From Cyrtodaria siliqua (lineage: Eukaryota > Mollusca > Bivalvia > Adapedonta > Hiatellidae), in NCBI GenBank assembly GCA_037043455.1, contig JAWPHD010005579.1:96494-160493 (forward strand): 64,000 bases of DNA, in the 5' to 3' direction. The notes below the pieces were generated by a model. It had not been told where the DNA came from. It ran no database searches and saw only the letters and a list, made by a program, of their open reading frames with translations. This document shows, in pieces, positions 27,001-34,648 of this stretch (within the stretch, counting starts at the first letter, position 1; each line of letters starts with the position of its first letter). The translations under genes were made by a program, and so were the position numbers.

Positions 27001-30000
27001 ATTATGCTATTGATGTCTCACTAACTGTTGTTACAGCTTCAAGTTAGTAAAGGAGTTCAATAATGCTATTGATGTCTCACTGACTGTTGTTACAGCTTCA
27101 AGTTAGTCAAGGAGTTCAATTATGCTATTGATGTCTCACTAACTGTTGTTACAGCTTCAAGTTAGTAAAGGAGTTCAATAATGCTATTGATGTCTCACTG
27201 ACTGTTGTTACAGCTTCAAGTTAGTCAAGGAGTTCAATTATGCTATTGATGTCTCACTAACTGTTGTTACAGCTTCAAGTTAGTAAAGGAGTTCAATAAT
27301 GCTATTGATGTCTCACTGACTGTTGTTACAGCTTCAAGTTAGTCAAGGAGTTCAATTATGCTATTGATGTCTCACTGACTGTTGTTACAGCTTCAAGTTA
27401 GTCAAGGAGTTCAATTATGCTATTGATGTCTCACTAACTGTTGTTACAGCTTCAAGTTAGTCAAGGAGTTCAATTATGCTATTGATGTCTCACTGACTGT
27501 TGTTACAGCTTCAAGTTAGTCAAGGAGTTCAATTATGCTATTGATGTCTCACTGACTGTTGTTACAGCTTCAAGTCAGTAAAGGAGTTCAATAATGCTAT
27601 TGATGTCTCACTAACTGTTGTTACAGCTTCAAGTTAGTCAAGGAGTTCAATTATGCTATTGATGTCTCACTGACTGTTGTTACAGCTTCCAAGTCAGTAA
27701 AGGAGTTCAATAATGCTATTGATGTCTCACTGACTGTTGTTACAGCTTCAAGTTAGTCAAGGAGTTCAATTATGCTATTGATGTCTCACTAACTGTTGTT
27801 ACAGCTTCAAGTTAGTCAAGGAGTTCAATTATGCTATTGATGTCTCACTGACTGTTGTTACAGCTTCAAGTTAGTCAAGGAGTTCAATTATGCTATTGAT
27901 GTCTCACTGACTGTTGTTACAGCTTCAAGTCAGTAAAGGAGTTCAATAATGCTATTGATGTCTCAATAACTGTTGTTACAGCTTCAAGTTAGTCAAGGAG
28001 TTCAATTATGCTATTGATGTCTCACTGACTGTTGTTACAGCTTCAAGTTAGTCAAGGAGTTCAATTATGCTATTGATGTCTCACTGACTGTTGTTACAGC
28101 TTCAAGTTAGTCAAGGAGTTCAATAATGCTATTGATGTCTCACTGACTGTTGTTACAGCTTCAAGTTAGTCAAGGAGTTCAATTATGCTATTGATGTCTC
28201 ACTGACTGTTGTTACAGCTTCCAAGTCAGTAAAGGAGTTCAATAATGCTATTGATGTCTCACTGACTGTTGTTACAGCTTCAAGTTAGTCAAGGAGTTCA
28301 ATTATGCTATTGATGTCTCACTAACTGTTGTTACAGCTTCAAGTCAGGGGTTCCACTAATTTTCAAATCAAGGAAGTTCAAACTTCCTTCATGTCAATTT
28401 TGGAAGTTCAAGGGAAAATTTAAGGAAGTTCACACTTAACGCGACATCACCGTTCGAATTAGTGTTTGTGTTAATAAAATATAAATAACTATGCATAGTT
28501 CATGTTCTTTAAATGTGTTTTTAAAACATTTAAAGTACATAATTTATGGATATTTTTTAAATTTATTAAATTATTTATTAAATTATTCATTAAATTAAAA
28601 TATATTAAATAGCTTAATGTTTGTATTAAGTTTACTTTAAGTTTATTGAATTTATCATCATCATGATTCATCAATCATCATCATCATCATCAACAACAAA
28701 AATCATGGCCCTTTGAAATGTTGGCAACTTGCAGCTTGACACACTTTGCAGAACATACGCTTAGAGTCAGAATTGAAGTCGAGCCAATCAAACTGACGGA
28801 GCATGGCTTCTTGGAACACTTTTGGTCTACTACTATTATCCACCTTAGGTTTTTTAGCTGGCAGCTGTATTTCACAGGAACTTACAGTGTGCGCGGGCGC
28901 AGCATCATTTTTACGTTTTTGAGTGACACCGAAATGCAATAGAGAACGTTGCGACATTTTGACGCTTATGACGGTCTAAACTAAAGCAGACAATATTTAA
29001 CCCTTTCTTAAATTTACTCATATTTTTACTCATTTTCATAAATAAAAGATGTTCTATTATGCTTTAAAATTGCTTCTCGCCGTATACAAACAATCATATA
29101 AATCGGCAGCTAAGATTTTATTCAAAACAATTACTCGATCGTCAAACTGTTGCATCTTCATAATCAGCTAATGTCTCGTAATCCGTTTGCCATTTCTACC
29201 TTTCATAATTAGTCAATCAGTCACAACGTCAAAGTAAAAAATCGCGCTGAATGCAAACAATCGCAAACAATCATTATAAATCGGCAGCGTAATATTTTAT
29301 TTAAAACAATTACACGTTCGGATAAGGTATCTGTAATAAACAAACGGGTGCATAAAACGAACCTGCCTTTCATAATTAGTCAATCGGTCACTAACGTCAA
29401 TGTAAAAATTCGCGCTGAATGCAAACAATCGCAAACATTCATTATAAATCGGCAGCGTATTCCGTAATATTTTATTTAAAATAATTAGGTGCATAAAACA
29501 AACCTGCCAATCATAATTATTCAATCAGTCATCAATTAAACGTAATCCACTTTAATCCCATTAATTAATTGCCACACTTCTTTGAACCCAGAAGCGATGT
29601 TTGTTTACATAATACTTGACACAATACACAATTCAATTTACACACGTGGCTAACCCCATAATAAAACTGGATCCAACCGGTTTCACCTGTCGAACGCTGT
29701 CACAGTAACACAGTGGGTGTTAATTTAATCGCTTTACAACTTGGCTGTGCAGCGTTTGGATGTAATTGGACCCGATGGGCGGAGCTATATCGGTGATTTA
29801 AGCAATTTGACACTGACAGCTGTACGCCCGCGGTATAGAAAGTCGGCGTACATTGATGTTTTTGGAAGTTCAGTGTACGTCTTTGATCTCAATTTTCGGC
29901 GTACAACTCAAATTTCCGGACGTAATATACGGCCGTACGGCCATTAACGGAACCCCTGAATTATTTCAAGTTAGTCAAGGAGTTCAATTATGCTATTGAT

Positions 30001-32244
30001 GTCTCACTGACTGTTGTTACAGCTTCAAGTTAGTCAAGGAGTTCAATTATGCTATTGATGTCTCACTGACTGTTGTTACAGCTTCAAGTTAGTAAAGGAG
30101 TTCAATAATGCTATTGATGTCTCACTGACTGTTGTTACAGCTTCAAGTTAGTAAAGGAGTTCAATAATGCTATTGATGTCCATATTTAGGAGACATTAAG
30201 AGTTTTTTGGGAATTCACTCATTTAATCCCTTGCCTTGACAGTACTCGTAAGGTTGGCTGCAGGTACACCAGGTAAAATAAATATGTATCGGGTATAATA
30301 AATATGTATTAGTGTAACCATCTTAAGATATCGCAGAATGTGATGTAAGACACACAGCATGTAACAATGAGAGTTGATTACAAAGATGTAAACTTACCTA
30401 AATACACAGACACAACAGGACCATATTTCTTTGACCATACTTTAAAAATCTGTTCATGTAGAGCTTTTGTGTTCATTTCTGTGGGGGAAATATATATGTG
30501 TAAACATTTGACGATAAATCATCAACATAATTAAGCTAGGGAGCTTAATACGTCAGCGGACGTATTAACTACTTCAAATATTACATATTAATGTATAACC
30601 GATGCAAAGGAGAATATAACATAATCAACTCAGGCATATTTCTGTAAAATTTTAAAATTTGATGAACTTTATTTGTTTCTCAAAAAGCTAAATTTATATT
30701 CATTAAATATACAGCTAGGCGAAAATTTTGACGCATCAATGCCATTAAGTCGGCACAACAAGTCATTGAACATTTGATTCAACAAGTCCATTATCTATTG
30801 ACATCAGATATTGTAATACCACTAAAACTTGACAAAACTAGAACTGTCGCTTAAGTCTGCCCCTTTCACCTCTGCACTTTATTGAACCAGTATAGATTTT
30901 CACAAATACATCATACTTTATCATCAGGCCAAATTTGAAAACAATCTGCTGGAAAATCAATAAGTAGTATGACACACAAGATTCCCTCTGTATGTCATAC
31001 TAACAGCGATAACTCGCGTAAAAATAAACAAACAATAAACCTTCACTATCATGTTCACATTACTCAGTTATCTTGCCAAATATTAAAACAGTCCACCTAC
31101 AATGAATGAAGAGTTATGGACATACAAGAGAGTTCGCTGATGTATCATACTGCAATAACTCATGTAAATATAATAAAATAAAAAATCATCTTCACATCAT
31201 ACATAGTCAGCATGCCAAATATTAAAAAATAATCCACCTAAAAATGAATGATGAGTTAAAAAACACACGAGAATTTCTTCCAGATATGTTATAAGTTGAA
31301 CAATCAAAAGGTCATGACTCGCACAAAAATAATCGAACAATAAATCGGTTAACTGGCTATCATTTTCATATCATGCTTAGTGTTCTTGCCAAATATTAAA
31401 CCAATCAACTTTAATTGAATTGGGAGTTCAACACACACTATTGTGGTCTACATATGGACGGATGGACAGACAAGCTCAAACCAGTAGGAACACTTCCAAC
31501 TTCGTTGACATGGTGTATAATAATGCTATTAACCCTTTGCACCATAACACCATCAACACTTGGCACCATAACACCATTAACACTTGACACCATAAAACCA
31601 TTAACACTTGTCAACGATGTCATTAACTATTTGAAACCATACTACCATTAACTCTTGACACTATAATACCAAATGTAATGTTAACTACTTGCGTCATAAT
31701 ATCATTAACTATCGACACTGTCATTAACTCTTAGCACCATACTATCACTAACTCCAGACATCATAATACCAAATGTAAGGTTAACTATTGACACAATAAT
31801 GCCATTAACTCGAGACACAAGGTCATTAACTCTTGACACCATAATACCAAATGTAATGTTAACTATTGACACCATACTATCATTAACTATATACTAGTAT
31901 ATATAAACAACAAGGACATTACCTCTTGACGTAAATGGCGTTATGACTTCATAACATTAAGTGAAGTGTTTCATTTGAATTGTTTATATATGACCAAATT
32001 CAGACTAACAAATCACACAGTCTAAAGCTAGTTCAAGAAGAAAGTTCACCATCATATAAACCTTCTAAAATAGATGTGTATAACTTGGTAACTTACGGAG
32101 AAGATTCCCAATCAGTGGTAATGCAAAGGGCCCTGGAGGTAACTTGCTTCTGTGTTTCTTTATTAACCAGTACGCAAACAAACCAGCAACCAGTCCAACT
32201 AGAGAAGTCTGTAGAGCGGAACCGGACAGAAAATTCTCAAACAT
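8729..32244 (-). CDS. Cytochrome P450, CYP2 clan (CYP1/CYP17-like), complete, 10 exons
   Basis: Joined exons (minus strand): 32244-32097, 30478-30398, 26603-26505, 25961-25868, 25103-24948, 19538-19324, 15629-15501, 13815-13711, 11180-11046, 9075-8729. They sum to 1509 nt, giving 502 residues plus stop, a normal length for microsomal P450s. Every junction is GT-AG and the phases (1,1,1,2,2,1,1,1,1) keep one open frame. Visible landmarks: hydrophobic anchor (about residues 10-28), PPGP hinge (36-39), helix C WKLHR (129-133), helix I AGVDTT (308-313), helix K ESMR (365-368), PERY (420-423) and heme loop FSAGKRVCLGE (440-450, Cys447 as thiolate ligand). The family inserts one oxygen atom into lipophilic substrates, using electrons from NADPH-P450 reductase, at the cytosolic face of the ER. 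Segments such as WALHHDPEAW and RDRLPNLSDR resemble CYP1/CYP17-type enzymes, but the substrate cannot be read from sequence. No defect is visible. The family call is firm; the subfamily is not assigned. Confidence 0.95.
9094..9144 (-). pseudogene. Duplicated fragment of P450 exon 10 inside intron 9
   Basis: Just upstream of the exon 10 acceptor is a diverged copy of the exon's first ~40 bases: GTTATCAG, a 12-bp insert, then sequence reading HIPKGTQVAIN against QIPKGTNVAIN in the true exon. It is in frame with exon 10 through the intervening intron segment but would add an aberrant peptide. It probably arose by a local tandem duplication. Confidence 0.65.
9330..10365. repeat. ~50-bp minisatellite in P450 intron 9, ~20 units
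   Basis: Unit core TATTATGTGATCCAGGAGAG plus TACCAGTTCTGTGAGTAGCA with a variable (TA)n spacer, which makes units range from about 40 to 55 bp. Subtypes carry CCATGGATGTACTGG in place of CCAGGAGAGTACCAG. It is wholly intronic, and open frames through it are a by-product of the repeat. Confidence 0.85.
10366..11045. other. Intron 9 remainder, degenerate repeat
   Basis: No gene. 10625-10920 holds two diverged units sharing AACTCTGGTAAAAATA-like and gtgaaatttcat-like stretches, the same style as other degenerate mollusc intronic repeats in this window. Otherwise only AT-rich sequence is seen. Confidence 0.4.
11046..11180 (-). CDS. P450 exon 9, helix K ExxR
   Basis: 135 nt with an ATTAATAG acceptor and a GTAAGT donor, phase 1 on both sides. 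Encodes RDRLPNLSDRPDLGYTEAVL, HESMR, then LATVVPTGVFHMTTCDTSI. E365 and R368 form the invariant ExxR pair of helix K, which locks onto the PER motif in exon 10. Confidence 0.93.
11911..12367. mobile_element. MITE, family M1 (Tc1/mariner-like), copy 1
   Basis: 457-bp element with inverted ends CTAAAGG.../...CCTTTAG, flanked by TATA on both sides (TA target duplication). Internal sequence is shared with the copies at 26650, 35809 and 58472. It encodes no transposase and lies in P450 intron 8. Confidence 0.7.
12810..12962. mobile_element. Foldback MITE (hairpin)
   Basis: Two ~66-bp arms (12810-12875 and 12897-12962) are inverted copies, sharing GTGAATAACATATTTTATTT-type sequence and AGTGAGAAAACTTTATATTT. 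They flank a ~20-bp loop. No coding capacity; in P450 intron 8. Confidence 0.75.
13211..13263. repeat. Small perfect-style palindrome
   Basis: GTGGAAATAAAA...TATTCCACAGTGTGGAATA...TTTTATTTCAC forms a 50-bp near-palindrome with little loop. Probably a miniature foldback relic in intron 8. Confidence 0.55.
13711..13815 (-). CDS. P450 exon 8, helix I oxygen-binding motif
   Basis: 105 nt with a CCTACAG acceptor and a GTAAGT donor, phase 1 on both sides. With the last base of exon 7 it encodes AGVDTTRLTIRFAILHMLAY and then PDIQAKVQEELDRVV. AG-x-D-T-T is the helix I signature; the acidic residue and Thr take part in oxygen activation and proton delivery in the family. Confidence 0.93.
13885..15226. 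mobile_element. Nested foldback element with internal minisatellite, P450 intron 7
   Basis: The outer ends are ~57-bp inverted repeats (AATTAAGAAATAAAATATTT at the left, its complement at the right). Inside, further inverted copies of the same arm occur at 13996-14065, 14345-14440 and 15060-15130, and a larger inverted pair of about 300-350 bp (14345-14690 against 14868-15180) flanks a ~180-bp centre. A minisatellite sits at 14113-14310. No transposase is encoded. Confidence 0.75.
14113..14310. repeat. ~33-bp minisatellite with inverted last units
   Basis: Units of GGGACTTGAAGTTTATCGAT plus ACCAAGGGCCACC. The last two units (from ~14270) are in inverted orientation, so the array itself can fold. 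It lies inside the nested foldback element. Confidence 0.75.
15501..15629 (-). CDS. P450 exon 7
   Basis: 129 nt with a TTGTTTCAG acceptor and a GTAAAC donor, phase 1 on both sides. Encodes NVRHFVDTLLLARLEAEEEE through THLIQTLSDIFF, the helix H to early helix I region. It joins exon 8 to give DIFFAGVDTT. The short acidic run EAEEEEG is typical of the loop before helix I. Confidence 0.92.
15985..16994. repeat. ~142-bp tandem repeat, block 1 (P450 intron 6)
   Basis: About seven degenerate units of 135-150 bp. Each has GTGACCTTGACCTTTGACC, CTACTGACCTCAAAATCAAT, a CACAGGCAGTCCACCCATGA-type stretch, and GGAGTTATGGAGCGGACAAG. On the minus strand the core reads AGGTCAAAGGTCA, two half-sites spaced by one base. 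Confidence 0.85.
16999..18182. mobile_element. Probable solo LTR inserted in the ~142-bp array
   Basis: The array is interrupted inside its GGTTTTTCATTATCGGG segment. The insert runs TGCAGTG...GTAACA, with TG/CA ends and a 4-bp duplication GTTT on both sides (16995-16998, 18183-18186). It holds TATAAAAG at 17574-17581 and an AAATAAAT polyA-like signal near 18124. These features and the 1184-bp size suit a solo LTR of a Ty3-type element; no internal coding region remains. Confidence 0.6.
17574..17581 (+). promoter_or_regulatory. TATA box of the solo LTR
   Basis: TATAAAAG in a GGGTATAAAAGCTGG context, central in the insert as expected at a U3/R boundary. Its orientation also sets the strand of the parental element (plus). 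Confidence 0.45.
18187..19165. repeat. ~142-bp tandem repeat, block 2 (P450 intron 6)
   Basis: About seven more units of the same repeat. The block ends in a characteristic tail at 19166-19262: CAGACAGACAGACGAGCGGA, then ACAGGGTGAAACCAGTATAA. Similar tails close the repeats near 31450 and 60500. Confidence 0.85.
19324..19538 (-). CDS. P450 exon 6
   Basis: 215 nt with a TTCCGTAG acceptor and a GTAAGT donor, phase 2 to phase 1. Encodes YDFDDKELQHILDKDDEILE through FKEQAKTFDR, covering helices F-G, which line the substrate channel in the family. The exon sits as an island between two blocks of the ~142-bp repeat; the 3' tail of one block ends about 60 bp from the splice donor. Confidence 0.92.
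19940..20815. repeat. ~142-bp tandem repeat, block 3 (P450 intron 5)
   Basis: About six units of the same family on the other side of exon 6. Several units keep the full TGACCTTGACCTTTGACC core. A short internal duplication (ATCTGCGGATTTTCATCTGC) occurs near 20330. Confidence 0.85.
20816..21159. other. Intron 5 segment with a 33-bp tandem duplication
   Basis: Two copies of GGGTATGCTTATAAAATTGA + TGAAATCAACACA lie at ~20994-21059. A 79-codon open frame runs through it (20927-21166), but it lacks recognisable motifs and ends inside the neighbouring inverted-repeat element. I do not call it a gene. Confidence 0.45.
21160..21600. mobile_element. MITE with ~38-bp terminal inverted repeats
   Basis: Left end AGTAGCAGACTCAGTTTTAT + CGAGTCTGTTCATG; the right end is its imperfect complement (CATGAACAGTCTCAATAAAA). 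About 440 bp with no coding capacity. Confidence 0.65.
21745..21776 (-). mobile_element. SINE family 2 tail, orphan fragment
   Basis: Minus strand reads AATGACGTTAAACACCACAC, matching the 3' tail of the SINE 2 copies at 1976 and 37757. Only the tail survives. Confidence 0.45.
22047..22752. mobile_element. DNA-transposon relic, family M2, longer copy
   Basis: Terminal inverted repeats CTCGGACCGGTATT / AATACTGGTCCGAC. The body is ~85% similar by eye to the copy at 23936 but has ~230 bp more (roughly 22125-22355). No transposase is visible. P450 intron 5. Confidence 0.7.
22753..23935. other. Intron 5 sequence between the two M2 copies
   Basis: AT-rich with no gene. A 121-codon frame (22655-23020) starts inside the M2 copy and has no recognised motif. 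A short 61-codon frame near 23551 is antisense-open as well. I see no tandem structure. Confidence 0.4.
23936..24388. mobile_element. DNA-transposon relic, family M2, internally deleted copy
   Basis: Ends CTCGGACCGGTGTT / AATACCGGTCCGAC. Same internal order as the longer copy (CATGACCTTTGGAGCA, CCCAGCTGAATGTA, GAGGGCTACGACCCC), missing one internal block. Same orientation, 1.2 kb apart. Confidence 0.7.
24948..25103 (-). CDS. P450 exon 5
   Basis: 156 nt with a CTCTTGCAG acceptor and a GTAAGT donor. Encodes HYMLGEALENRIHDALETAF on to GNILTGLCFGGK, corresponding to helices D-E. Ends in phase 2, so the Lys codon (AA+G) is completed by exon 6, giving FGGKYDFDD, the family's FGKRY/FD region. Confidence 0.9.
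25190..25700. repeat. Degenerate tandem repeat in P450 intron 4
   Basis: Three diverged ~125-150-bp units, each with a CATAACTCTGGTGTTTATTA-like start and a GAGCTTTTATA-like middle, spaced between exons 5 and 4. Same general style as the other bivalve-type intronic repeats. Confidence 0.5.
25868..25961 (-). CDS. P450 exon 4, helix C
   Basis: 94 nt with a GTTTACAG acceptor and a GTAAAT donor. Encodes DLFTQGGKDIVFGQYGPTWK followed by LHRKIASKAL. The WKLHR motif at residues 129-133 is the helix C WxxxR, whose Arg contacts a heme propionate in the family. It enters in phase 1 and leaves in phase 2. Confidence 0.92.
26505..26603 (-). CDS. P450 exon 3
   Basis: 99 nt with a TTGCTGCAG acceptor and a GTGAGT donor. 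Encodes PMLVVFVNNIETATEVLVKK followed by STDFASRMKLPS, the usual strand, helix B and FASR region of CYP2-clan P450s. Phase 1 on both sides. Intron 2 upstream of it is 3.8 kb and contains the 59-bp minisatellite and the hAT-like insertion. Confidence 0.9.
26650..26735. mobile_element. MITE family M1, truncated end
   Basis: One terminus only (CTGAAAAGAAAAAGAAACGC...), followed by the family's CTGCTGTTAATCGAATGGTA segment and then unrelated sequence. Lies in P450 intron 2 just outside exon 3. Confidence 0.6.
26862..28344. repeat. 59-bp minisatellite, ~25 units, P450 intron 2
   Basis: Highly homogeneous units GCTTCAAGTTAGTCAAGGAG + TTCAATTATGCTATTGATGT + CTCACTGACTGTTGTTACA. Three unit types differ at AGTAAAGG/AGTCAAGG, CAATAATG/CAATTATG and CTGACTG/CTAACTG, and types alternate in the left half, giving a 118-bp higher-order period. 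The array continues at 29967 after a transposon. Confidence 0.92.
28345..29958. mobile_element. hAT-like DNA transposon, internally deleted, splitting the 59-bp array
   Basis: 1614-bp insert with inverted ends CAGGGGTTCC / GGAACCCCTG, the CAGGG start usual for hAT elements. TTCAAGT occurs on both sides as a probable target duplication, with 5 filler bases on the right. It keeps one coding segment (see 28703) but no catalytic transposase domain. About 110-160-bp subterminal repeats occur three times (29083, 29247, 29411), and a 12-bp palindrome GGCCGTACGGCC lies near the right end. Confidence 0.75.
28703..28957 (-). pseudogene. N-terminal fragment of a hAT transposase-like protein (zinc finger)
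   Basis: 84-codon frame starting MSQRSLLHFGVTQKRK. After a Lys-rich stretch it reads FQEAMLRQFDWLDFNSD and then MFCKVCQAASCQHFKGP. The order W-x-hydrophobic...MFCxxC is typical of the BED/TTF-like zinc finger at the start of hAT-related (ZNF862/ZMYM-like) proteins. The frame stops right after the finger where the rest of the transposase would follow, so the element has lost its catalytic part. It could also be a first exon whose partner exons were deleted. Confidence 0.6.
29967..30180. repeat. 59-bp minisatellite, right part (~3.6 units)
   Basis: Continuation of the 59-bp array after the hAT-like insertion. The first unit starts inside CTTCAAGT, the point where the left part stops. Confidence 0.9.
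30398..30478 (-). CDS. P450 exon 2
   Basis: 81 nt with a CCCCCACAG acceptor and a GTAAGT donor, phase 1 to phase 1. Encodes the segment ending KKYGPVVSVYL, matching the N-terminal beta sheet 1 region (KYGPVxSVxLG) of CYP2-clan enzymes. The split codon with exon 3 restores the conserved Gly after VYL. Confidence 0.9.
30490..31470. repeat. Degenerate ~140-bp repeat upstream of P450 exon 2 (intron 1)
   Basis: From ~30840, about three diverged units share GCCAAATATTAAAACAGTCC-type and CATCATACATAGTCAGCATG-type segments. The block closes with GGACGGATGGACAGACAAGC followed by TCAAACCAGTAGGAAC, the same style of tail as at 19166. 30490-30840 shows nothing distinctive. Confidence 0.55.
31505..31890. 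repeat. ~23-bp degenerate tandem repeat (intron 1)
   Basis: Units of the form CACCATAACACCATTAACAC with TTGA. At least four are clear at 31540-31615, followed by looser copies to ~31890. No coding meaning. Confidence 0.65.
32097..32244 (-). CDS. P450 exon 1: start codon, membrane anchor, PPGP hinge
   Basis: Encodes residues 1-49 plus the first base of codon 50. It begins MFENFLSGSALQ, followed by a hydrophobic stretch (TSLVGLVAGLFAYWLI), basic residues (KKHRSK) and LPPGPFALPLIGNLL. This is the standard layout of a microsomal P450: signal anchor, positive stop-transfer charge, proline-rich hinge. The ATG is preceded by CCAAG, an acceptable context, and is the only start that puts the anchor at the N terminus. 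The exon ends at a GTAAGT donor (32096-32095), phase 1. Confidence 0.92.
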
Positions 32245-32275
32245 CTTGGTAGATGGTATACTATACCCTCGTCAG

Positions 32276-32281
32276 TATATA
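32276..32281 (-). promoter_or_regulatory. Possible TATA box upstream of P450 exon 1
   Basis: TATATA about 32 bp upstream of the P450 ATG on the minus strand. If used, it would give a very short 5' UTR. TA-rich hexamers are common here, so this is only a candidate, and a non-coding first exon further upstream is equally possible. Confidence 0.2.
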
Positions 32282-32539
32282 CACGGTGAAACTCCGTGTA
32301 CTGTCTGCCTTGAAACGGTAGTGCCAAACACTGCCTTATTGTCAATGTGCTTAGATACTGCAACAAATAATTCATACACGTTATAGAAGGGTTTCTTACA
32401 GTGATTCAGGTCTGTGATAGATTGGGTTAAATCCCAGTACAGACTCGGAGTAGAGCAGTCACAAGAAGCTTAATTATATGGCCAACAAAAACTACCATTC
32501 AGTGCTCAAAGAAAATTATTTTAAGAGACAGGTCTTGTT

Positions 32540-32630
32540 GCTTCTGAAAATGGACAGGCCCCGATTTGAAATGGACAGGCCCTGATTTGAAATGGACAGG
32601 CCCTGATTTAAAATGGAAAGGTCCAATATT
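32540..32630. repeat. ~22-bp tandem repeat, four units
   Basis: Four units of AAATGGACAGGCCCTGATTT, the last mutated. A second GACAGGCCCGACGGGCTC-type stretch next to a T32 run lies at 33510-33600. Confidence 0.7.
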
Positions 32631-33509
32631 TTTTTCTTATTGGAAATGTGTCTTTATTCACTTTTATAGCACACATTAATTTTGTTACATATGTATTAAT
32701 CAAGCTCAGAACCTCCTCTGACTGTATTTTTCTTTTTGCTACCACTTTATGCTCCCTGGTCAGCGGACTTATTTACCATTTCGTTTAAAATATGTTAGAA
32801 TAGAATATTACATAGTAATTTATAACCAATGCAAAGGAGAGTACTGGCACGTTTGCCAAACGATAATAATCAGAGCCGACTTGGTGAAACTGGAGCTAAA
32901 CTTCTGAACTTGGAGCCAAATTTTTAATCAGGTTTTATGAGACTATCAGAGCCTCCTCTGGCTATATTTTTTCTTTTTGTCACCACTTTCTCCAAGTAAA
33001 GAATTAGGAGCCTGGACTAGAATTCATTTAAAAGTAGGATTCCAGGAACTCCTTACACCTTAAATAATGAATAGAAATATACTTTATATCTGTATTTATA
33101 CATATACAGTATATATATTTTTCTTTCCACCAACATGTATTTGTAAAGGACAGTTTTTCTTATTTGATTATGCAAAAAAAAAACATTCAATCGAAATACC
33201 ATCAATAATGATTTTTTTTCATCCATTAGTGTGTTTTTAATGACAAAAACGGTATTTCTTATCACAAAGGAAAGAAAACACAACCCTAATAGCAGAATAA
33301 TGAGTTTTATGTCAACAATTGTCGACCTCAAAGTTGTGACAAACTGCCGACACGAAGCGAGGCAAAATATTCAAACTTCTTATTGTTTCAATGTGTGTAT
33401 AACACATTTTAATTACTTTATTGCAAGTGTTTTCACAGTTCACAATACACATAGGAGTATTTTGTCTTGAGGAACTTGAGCTTGAGATCCAGTAAAACTG
33501 ATTTTTTTG

Positions 33510-33547
<38 letters not shown>

Positions 33548-33600
33548 CAGGCCCGACGGGCTCATCGTCTGCAAAATGAGACAGGCCCGGAATGGATTTC
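33510..33600 (-). mobile_element. Possible retroposon 3' end with long poly(A)
   Basis: On the minus strand GAGCCCGTCGGGCCTGTCTT runs straight into ~32 A. A pure A-run at the end of a GC-rich segment suggests a retroposed transcript; family unknown. Confidence 0.35.
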
Positions 33601-34559
33601 GAGGAGCCCCGGGCATCGGGCTATCCTATTTCTTGAGCACTGCCATTTTTGTGCATCCGTACAGACAAATTCAGGTATGAAAATTATATATTATCAATAG
33701 CAATGTAATATTCAGTCTTATCTAGGGCAGCTGAAATCCATTTTTTTATTTGTATAACTTTACAAATATTGTACATGAACACATTCTCAAAATCAATTTT
33801 CAATGAACATACTGGGGTGACAAGTATACAGAGGTTCCTGAAGGTTTACATTATCATCTGATCATGACATAATAATACAGGTAAGTTAGTCTAGGTAATT
33901 GCAATGTATGCACACTACTATTGATTAAATACACACATCTATCTATCTATCTATAGATACTGCAACACCCTATTTCGAAGATTATGTGCAGGTGCGCGTC
34001 TGTGCAGTGTGAGTAAGATAACAGGGGTAACATATGTCTTAAAAACAGGTGAAGGTGAAATAAAGATAATAGGGTTAAATGTTAAAAGGTTTGATCAAGA
34101 CAAAGTGTTTTACGAAGATAAAAACAGCTTTTCTTGTTTAAGGCATGGAGTGGGAGACGGTGCAAACGGCCAATTTGAATCAATCCAAACTTGACAGCAC
34201 TGCAATGTCTACTGGCAGTCTGTTCCACTGTACAATATGAATACTTATAGCAATCAGCAGAGGTGTGAATCTGTCTATAAGCCAGGGAATGGGACTCTCG
34301 TGGTATTCTCGCGTGTTGCGTGACAAATGGTGTAGTTATTTAGCGTAGTTATTTAGCGTCCAGCGAGCTGCTGCTCTGCGCTGTACCATCTCTAATTTGT
34401 TTATATTTGTCTTGGTATATGGACTCCATACAGGGGAGGAATATTCAAGTAAGGGTGCACAAGGGTCTTGTATGCTACTTCCCGTATACCTTTATTTTGT
34501 GATCTTATATTTCGCTTTACAAAACCTTAAGTTTTCTCTGTTTACCTACCTGGCACCTC

Positions 34560-34648
34560 ATATTTCCTTTCTTCATCTTGTATCAGTTTGTGCGCACAAT
34601 ATGACCTATTTATGTGTCGACGTGCCGTAAAACACAATTCATTCACTG
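34560..34648 (+). mobile_element. LINE 3'-end fragment
   Basis: CTTCATCTT...GCGCACAATATGACCTATTT + ATGTGTCGACGTGCCGTAAA + ACACAATTCATTCA matches the LINE 3' UTR end at 37924-38010. Probably a 5'-truncated retrocopy; how far it extends left (towards 34000) is unclear. Confidence 0.6.

Larger units (their letters stand above)
32282..34559. other. P450 5' flank
   Basis: Apart from the 22-bp repeat (32540) and the poly(A) end (33510), it holds near-duplicate phrases CAGAGCCTCCTCTGGCTATA / CAGAACCTCCTCTGACTGTA (32705, 32950), i.e. a ~245-bp diverged duplication. A 61-codon frame at 34009 has no motif. No conserved promoter element is evident. Confidence 0.4.

Noticed and set aside
26862..28344. 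Regular 59-bp repeats that could be mistaken for a CRISPR array
   Set aside because: Units are contiguous without unique spacers, the setting is eukaryotic (inside a spliced gene's intron), and no cas-like genes exist.
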